Assembly: GCA_964420835.1 (NCBI GenBank)
Contig: CAYQUO010000003.1
Location: forward strand, 62,001-126,000
Direction: 5' to 3'
Length of the DNA: 64,000 nucleotides
Source: CAYQUO01 sp964420835
GTDB taxonomy: Bacteria; Chloroflexota; Anaerolineae; Anaerolineales; Anaerolineaceae
The notes beneath the pieces were generated by a model. That model was not told the origin of the DNA. It did not search any database and worked only from the letters and a program-made list of their open reading frames with translations. The position numbers were made by a program, and so were the translations under genes. Shown one piece after another: positions 59,872 through 64,000 of this stretch (within the stretch, counting starts at the first letter, position 1; every line of letters begins with the position of its first letter).

Positions 59872-61425
59872 TCAGGCGGCTTCAGAAAGGCCAAATTCCA
59901 CGGAATCGACTAACGCCTGCCAGCTTGCCTCGATAATGTTGGCGCTGGCTCCAACGGTGCTCCAGGATTTTTTGCCGTTTCTTGTTTCAATCAGCACACG
60001 GGTAATGGCACTTGTCCCGTTGTTCCCATCCAGAATGCGCACCTTGTAATCGGCAAGGTTGAATTTTTGTATGGAAGGGTAATAATCAAACAGGGCTTTT
60101 CGTAATGCCAGGTCGAGGGCGTTCACCGGTCCGTTTCCCTCCGCCACGGTGTGGATCACCTCTCCGTTCACACGGATCTTGACCGTTGCTTCAGAGAACA
60201 GGCCTCTGCCGCTACGATGTTCCACCATGGCCGAAAAATCAATCAGTTCAAAAGGCGGTTGGTAGTCTTTGTCCTGCCGTTTGAACAGCATCACAACCGA
60301 TGCTTCTGCTGCTTCAAAGGAGTATCCTTGTGCTTCAAGGTTTTTGATCGTATTTAGAACAGTCCCAACCTTTTCCTCCTGCCCTTCGCCCATGTCATAT
60401 TCTTCAATCAAACTCAGCAGGTTTCCTCGCCCGGAAAGGTCCGATACGACCATATCCATACGGTTCCCAACCAGGGCCGGGTCAATGTGCTGGTAGGTGG
60501 TTTTATTGCGCCGCATTGCCGCAACGTGTACCCCGGCTTTATGCAGGAACGCCGACTTGCCAACATAGGCCATCTGCTCATCTGGAGAAAGGTTGGCCAC
60601 TTCGGCAACATAGTGGGAGACTTCAAACAATTTCCCCAAATTTCCAGGTGGCAGGGCTGCCTGCCCCAGTTTCAATTCCAGGCTTGGGATGATCGAACAC
60701 AGGTTTGCGTTTCCACATCGCTCACCGTACCCGTTGATCGTTCCCTGCACATGGACACAGCCTTCCTGCACAGCGGCTATGGAGTTGGCCACCGCACATT
60801 CAATATCATTGTGGGCATGAATCCCAAGTGGCGTTTTGATCCTGCTGCGCACATCTTTCACGATCTCCGCAAGCCGCTGCGGTAACATTCCACCATTTGT
60901 GTCACACATTACCAGTGTTTCCGCGCCACCTCGCTCCGCTGCCTTAAAGGTTTCAATGGCATAATCCGGGTCCAAAAGATATCCGTCAAAAAAATGTTCC
61001 CCATCATAGATCACCCTTCTCCCCTTGGAGCGCAGAAAGGCCACACTTTGCTCGATCATTCTCAGGTTGTTGTCCTTTGTCGTCCTTAATACTTCTTCGA
61101 CATGCAATACCGAGCTTTTTCCGAACAATGTGCACACCGGCGTTTCCGCATCCAGCAATGCCACAATATTCGCATCCTCGCCAGGGTCTTTGGCAGCACC
61201 GCAGGTGGAGCCAAAAGCCGCGATGCTGGCGGTTTTCCAGGTCATCTTCCGGGCTTTCTGGAAGAATTCCACATCGGTTGGATTCGACCCCGGCCAGCCT
61301 CCTTCGATAAAGGCTATCCCCAGTTCATCAAGTTTTTGGGCAATCTTGATCTTGTCACTGCTTAGGAGTGAAATATCCTTCCTCTGTGTCCCGTCACGCA
61401 GTGTTGTATCGTATATTTGGACCAT
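59872..61425 (-). CDS. cimA: Citramalate synthase
   Basis: The 517-residue enzyme joins acetyl-CoA and pyruvate to citramalate, a threonine-independent route to isoleucine. The start IYDTTLRDGTQRKDISLLSS and FIEGGWPGSNPTDVEFF are typical of the TIGR00977 citramalate synthase group rather than of 2-isopropylmalate synthase. GIHAHNDIECAVANSIAAVQ and GTINGYGERCGNANL complete the HMGL-like barrel. The C-terminal LeuA allosteric domain covers about residues 370-510. Its ATG overlaps the leuD stop by one base (TAATG). Confidence 0.94.
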   Translation of the reverse strand: MVQIYDTTLRDGTQRKDISLLSSDKIKIAQKLDELGIAFIEGGWPGSNPTDVEFFQKARKMTWKTASIAAFGSTCGAAKDPGEDANIVALLDAETPVCTLFGKSSVLHVEEVLRTTKDNNLRMIEQSVAFLRSKGRRVIYDGEHFFDGYLLDPDYAIETFKAAERGGAETLVMCDTNGGMLPQRLAEIVKDVRSRIKTPLGIHAHNDIECAVANSIAAVQEGCVHVQGTINGYGERCGNANLCSIIPSLELKLGQAALPPGNLGKLFEVSHYVAEVANLSPDEQMAYVGKSAFLHKAGVHVAAMRRNKTTYQHIDPALVGNRMDMVVSDLSGRGNLLSLIEEYDMGEGQEEKVGTVLNTIKNLEAQGYSFEAAEASVVMLFKRQDKDYQPPFELIDFSAMVEHRSGRGLFSEATVKIRVNGEVIHTVAEGNGPVNALDLALRKALFDYYPSIQKFNLADYKVRILDGNNGTSAITRVLIETRNGKKSWSTVGASANIIEASWQALVDSVEFGLSEAA

Positions 61426-62027
61426 TACCTCACCTCAACAGAAAATTGATGATGTTTTTCAAATCGGGATATTTCGGTTTGCATGCTCAGCAGGTAACCA
61501 AGTTCATCCAGGCCTTCCAGTAGACATTTTTTTGAAAACCCATCCAATGGAAATTCGGCATTAAAACCGGGAGCATTAATCTTCTGCAGACGAACATCAA
61601 TGATCAGTTCCTCTCCAGGCCGTTCCTTCAGAAGACTCACCAATTTATTGTGATCCCCCGATCTCAACACCACGGGCAGGAGCCCATTCTTCAACGCATT
61701 GTTGCGGAAGATGTCTGCGAAACTGGTTGAGACGATTGCCTTAAAACCCCAACCCGTCAATGCCCATGGTGCATGCTCGCGTGAGGACCCGCAGCCAAAA
61801 TTATCCCCGGCGACAAGAATTTTCGCTCCCTGGTTCGCCTTGTCATTGAGAGCGAATTCCGAATTTTCCGTTCCATCCGGACGGTAGCGCCAGTCTGCAA
61901 AGAGATTGGCCCCCAGCCCGGTCTTGTCGGTGACCTTAAGAAACCTGGCAGGTATGATCTGGTCAGTATCAATATTATTGACCGGCAGGAGGACTGCTTT
62001 CGATTTAATGGTAATTAAAGGCTCCAT
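61425..62027 (-). CDS. leuD: 3-isopropylmalate dehydratase small subunit
   Basis: The 200-residue swivel-domain subunit works with LeuC to isomerise 2- to 3-isopropylmalate. It has VLLPVNNIDTDQIIPARFLK, the ILVAGDNFGCGSSREHAPWA active-site loop and VSTSFADIFRNNALKNGLLP. The overall form is that of the bacterial LeuD2-like small subunit. It lies 26 bases after leuC and shares one base with the cimA start. Confidence 0.95.
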   Translation of the reverse strand: MEPLITIKSKAVLLPVNNIDTDQIIPARFLKVTDKTGLGANLFADWRYRPDGTENSEFALNDKANQGAKILVAGDNFGCGSSREHAPWALTGWGFKAIVSTSFADIFRNNALKNGLLPVVLRSGDHNKLVSLLKERPGEELIIDVRLQKINAPGFNAEFPLDGFSKKCLLEGLDELGYLLSMQTEISRFEKHHQFSVEVR

Positions 62028-62053
62028 AAAACCACCTTTTCCTTGTTCCCGGG

Positions 62054-63490
62054 TTACAGCAGTGTGCGTGGGTCTGTCACCACGCCCTTCACAGCAGCCG
62101 CTGCCGCCGTGATCGGGCTGGCGAGAAAAGTGCGCCCTCCCTTGCCCTGCCTCCCCTCGAAATTCCGATTGCTGGTACTGACGGCATATTGCCCTTCTTC
62201 GATCTGATCACCGTTCATGGCAATGCACATGCTGCATCCCGGTTCACGCCACTCCGCACCAGCGCCCTTGAACACCTGGTCCAATCCTTCCGCTTCCGCC
62301 TGGCGTTTCACCTGTTGAGACCCTGGAACCACAAGAACCCTCATTCCATCCGCAACCTTGCGACCCCGAAAGATTTTTGCTGCATCACGCAGGTCACTGA
62401 TACGTCCGTTGGTGCAGCTGCCAATAAACACAACATCCACTTTATGCCCGGCCAATTTTTCGCCCGGTTTCAGCCCCATGTATTGAAGCGCCTTGAGGAG
62501 CGATTCCCGCTGGTTCACATCATTAATGGCTTCAGGCACGGGGATTGTCCCGGTTATTGGCATGCCCATTCCCGGGTTTGTTCCGTAGGTGATCATCGGT
62601 TCAAGAGCGTTGGCATCTAGGCTTACCTGCTTATCATAGCGCGCCCCGGGGTCGCTCGGCAACATCTTCCATTCGCGAAGGTGTTTATCCCATTCTGCTC
62701 CTTTGGGAGAATATGGCCGTCCAGCCAGATAATCAAAGGTGGTGTCATCCGGCGAGATCATCCCCGCCCGCGCTCCGGCTTCAATGGACATATTACAAAT
62801 GGTCATACGCTCTTCCATGGATAAACTGCGTATGGCCTCTCCGCAATATTCCAGGACATAACCGGTTCCCCCACCAGTACCCATCCTGGCAATAAGTGCC
62901 AGGATGATATCCTTGGCGCTGACGCCTTTTTCCAGCCTCCCGGAGATGTTTACCTCACAATTGCCGGGTTTGTTTTGCAAAAGGCATTGGGTTGCAAGAA
63001 CATTTTGCACTTCACTTGTGCCAATCCCGAATGCCAGTGTTCCAAAAGCCCCATGGGTTGCCGTGTGACTGTCGCCACAAACGATCGTCATCCCTGGTTG
63101 TGACATCCCAAGTTCCGGCCCAATGATGTGGACTATCCCCTGTTTTTCATCCTCGATGTTAAACAGGCGAATGCCAAACTCACGGCAATTCTTCTCCAAT
63201 TGTTCAATTTGCTGACGGCTCATCGCGTCTGCAAATTCCAGGCGGCTACGTGCCGAGCCATCCTTGCCCAGCCGGGTTGGAACACCATGGTCAACCACGG
63301 CCACGGATAAATGTGGCCTGCGAACCTTAAGGTTTTGGCTTCTCAAGCCGGTAAATGCCTGTGGTGATGTTACTTCATGCAGATAATGCAGATCGATGTA
63401 CAGGACTGCAGGCGACCCTTCCGGCTGAATTACAACATGGCTGTCCCAGATCTTGTCAAGAAGCGTTTTCGGTGTCGCTGACTTTGCCAT
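62054..63490 (-). CDS. leuC: 3-isopropylmalate dehydratase large subunit
   Basis: The 478-residue aconitase-family subunit carries the 4Fe-4S cluster. Ligand cysteines are in FIGSCTNGRISDLRDA and in GCSMCIAMNGD. MTIVCGDSHTATHGAFGTLA and LEYCGEAIRSLSMEERMTIC are also conserved. Start ATG 63490 is 5 bases after GGAG. Its first 35 bases overlap a small upstream ORF in another frame, so its translation may be coupled to that ORF. Confidence 0.96.
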   Translation of the reverse strand: MAKSATPKTLLDKIWDSHVVIQPEGSPAVLYIDLHYLHEVTSPQAFTGLRSQNLKVRRPHLSVAVVDHGVPTRLGKDGSARSRLEFADAMSRQQIEQLEKNCREFGIRLFNIEDEKQGIVHIIGPELGMSQPGMTIVCGDSHTATHGAFGTLAFGIGTSEVQNVLATQCLLQNKPGNCEVNISGRLEKGVSAKDIILALIARMGTGGGTGYVLEYCGEAIRSLSMEERMTICNMSIEAGARAGMISPDDTTFDYLAGRPYSPKGAEWDKHLREWKMLPSDPGARYDKQVSLDANALEPMITYGTNPGMGMPITGTIPVPEAINDVNQRESLLKALQYMGLKPGEKLAGHKVDVVFIGSCTNGRISDLRDAAKIFRGRKVADGMRVLVVPGSQQVKRQAEAEGLDQVFKGAGAEWREPGCSMCIAMNGDQIEEGQYAVSTSNRNFEGRQGKGGRTFLASPITAAAAAVKGVVTDPRTLL

Positions 63491-63662
63491 GCATGCTCCG
63501 GTTTTTTAAATCGTAGGCCGTTCCGTTATTGGCTCCCCAATCATCCTTGTCATTCATCCACCCCGAAACATCCCACAGGAACGGGATTGTTCGCGGCGTC
63601 CTAAAGGTGTCATAAGGATCGTCATATTGCGGGTTGGGTGTGGCTTTCTTATTGGATTTCAT
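63456..63662 (-). CDS. Small unknown ORF between leuA and leuC
   Basis: This 68-codon frame starts with ATG 63662 behind GGAGAGAAGGGAT, one of the strongest ribosome sites in the window. It lies 29 bases after the leuA stop. It ends inside leuC. The product is polar and rich in Asp, Asn and Tyr, with NPQYDDPYDTFRTPRTIPFL and DVSGWMNDKDDWGANNGTAY. There is no signal peptide or membrane segment, and I recognise no family. It could be a small protein or serve mainly to bring ribosomes to leuC. It lacks a run of leucine codons, so it is not a classic leu attenuator peptide. Confidence 0.55.
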   Translation of the reverse strand: MKSNKKATPNPQYDDPYDTFRTPRTIPFLWDVSGWMNDKDDWGANNGTAYDLKNRSMHGKVSDTENAS

Positions 63663-63691
63663 ATCCCTTCTCTCCTCGAATTAATAAACAT

Positions 63692-64000
63692 TTATGTCAG
63701 CGATTGAACCGATGCTTTTTCAACAGTCCCATATTTCCCGGAGGCCACCAGCATTTTATTGATCGCCGCCAGATATGCCTTGGTGCTCGCTACAACGATA
63801 TCCGTATCCGCCCCATATCCGCCGTAGGTGTGCGATTTCTCATCATCGCCAGCCTGGTCTGCCTCGCTGTCAGCCGAAGAATCACCTTCCGCGATGCGGA
63901 CGGTAACCTCACCCAGGGCATCGATCCCTTCGGTTACAGCGTGGACCACAAACTCCTGCAGTGTTGCCGGCGTATTGATGATGCCATTAATGCCTTTAAA
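63692..64000 (-). CDS. leuA: 2-isopropylmalate synthase, C-terminal part (N-terminus outside window)
   Basis: The frame is open from the window edge to a stop at 63692, giving 102 residues. It reads FKGINGIINTPATLQEFVVH then AVTEGIDALGEVTVRIAEGD, a stretch rich in Ser, Asp and Gly, and TYGGYGADTDIVVASTKAYL. This is the C-terminal regulatory (LeuA dimer) domain of 2-isopropylmalate synthase, where leucine binds. Having both leuA and cimA in one operon fits combined leucine and isoleucine supply. The catalytic barrel lies beyond the window. Confidence 0.88.
   Translation of the reverse strand, partial: FKGINGIINTPATLQEFVVHAVTEGIDALGEVTVRIAEGDSSADSEADQAGDDEKSHTYGGYGADTDIVVASTKAYLAAINKMLVASGKYGTVEKASVQSLT

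Noticed and set aside
1..64000. A defence island, prophage or biosynthetic megacluster
   Set aside because: I looked for nucleases, toxin-antitoxin pairs, phage genes and modular synthases and found none; most of the window is housekeeping and surface glycan genes.

Overview
The window reads as chromosomal DNA from a mid-GC bacterium, most likely a member of the Chloroflexi (Anaerolineae type). This is inferred from gene content only: a DUF3090/SCO1664-family pair (known from Actinobacteria and Chloroflexi), a T-box leader in front of serS, a DUF3160 lipoprotein, a citramalate synthase inside a leu operon, and FmdB-type zinc ribbons. No rRNA or ribosomal protein operon is present, so the assignment is not proven. 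There is no CRISPR array, transposase, integrase or phage gene.

Layout. (1) 1-10531, minus strand: a surface-polysaccharide operon headed by a winged-helix regulator. It carries GDP-L-fucose synthase, a Wzm/Wzt-type ABC exporter, a capsule-type glycosyltransferase, a methyltransferase, a GNAT acetyltransferase, a PseB-like dehydratase, an RmlD-like reductase, a NeuB-family synthase and a GT4 glycosyltransferase cut by the window edge. (2) 10597-10909: tRNA-Glu(CTC) with its own promoter and terminator, followed by two near-identical 90-bp repeats and a partial third, all derived from the tRNA 3' end. (3) 11105-13487: proBA. (4) 13459-20257, minus: a GT-C-like membrane protein, an acylating aldehyde dehydrogenase behind an FNR-like palindrome, and a DUF3160 lipoprotein. 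(5) 20417-28218, plus: an HpcH/HpaI aldolase, a CrtI-like and a geranylgeranyl-reductase-like flavoprotein separated by a small membrane protein, a YfcC-like carrier, an FmdB zinc ribbon and a thiolase. (6) 28827-32536: an OmpR-type regulator with a degenerate receiver, T-box/serS, a DUF456 protein and a jelly-roll-like protein. (7) 32537-33495: a gene-poor stretch with a broken L7/L12-CTD-like fragment. (8) 33496-39648: DUF3090/SCO1664, homoserine dehydrogenase, folK-folP, and a GT-C protein with GtrA. (9) 39824-46615, minus: S1 protein, S41 protease, HAD nucleotidase and a MacB-type three-gene ABC exporter. (10) 46942-57566: a novel zincin-like protein, FmdB, gmk, rhomboid, a radical SAM/DUF6504 pair, a DUF6909-like protein, lpdA, a Crp/Fnr regulator, a CxxCH lipoprotein and a membrane protein. 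(11) 57808-64000, minus: a branched-chain amino acid operon leuA(partial)-small ORF-leuC-leuD-cimA-leuB-ilvE.

Genes are tightly packed, with many ATGA-type overlaps, and several promoters match the sigma-70 consensus closely. One promoter (radical SAM gene) places +1 on the start codon, so that transcript is probably leaderless. The most unusual structures are the tRNA-Glu-derived repeats with two miniature tRNA-like hairpins, the FNR-like operator, a hairpin that covers the SCO1664 ribosome binding site, the unknown HExxH protein, and a well-initiated 68-codon ORF inside the leu operon.
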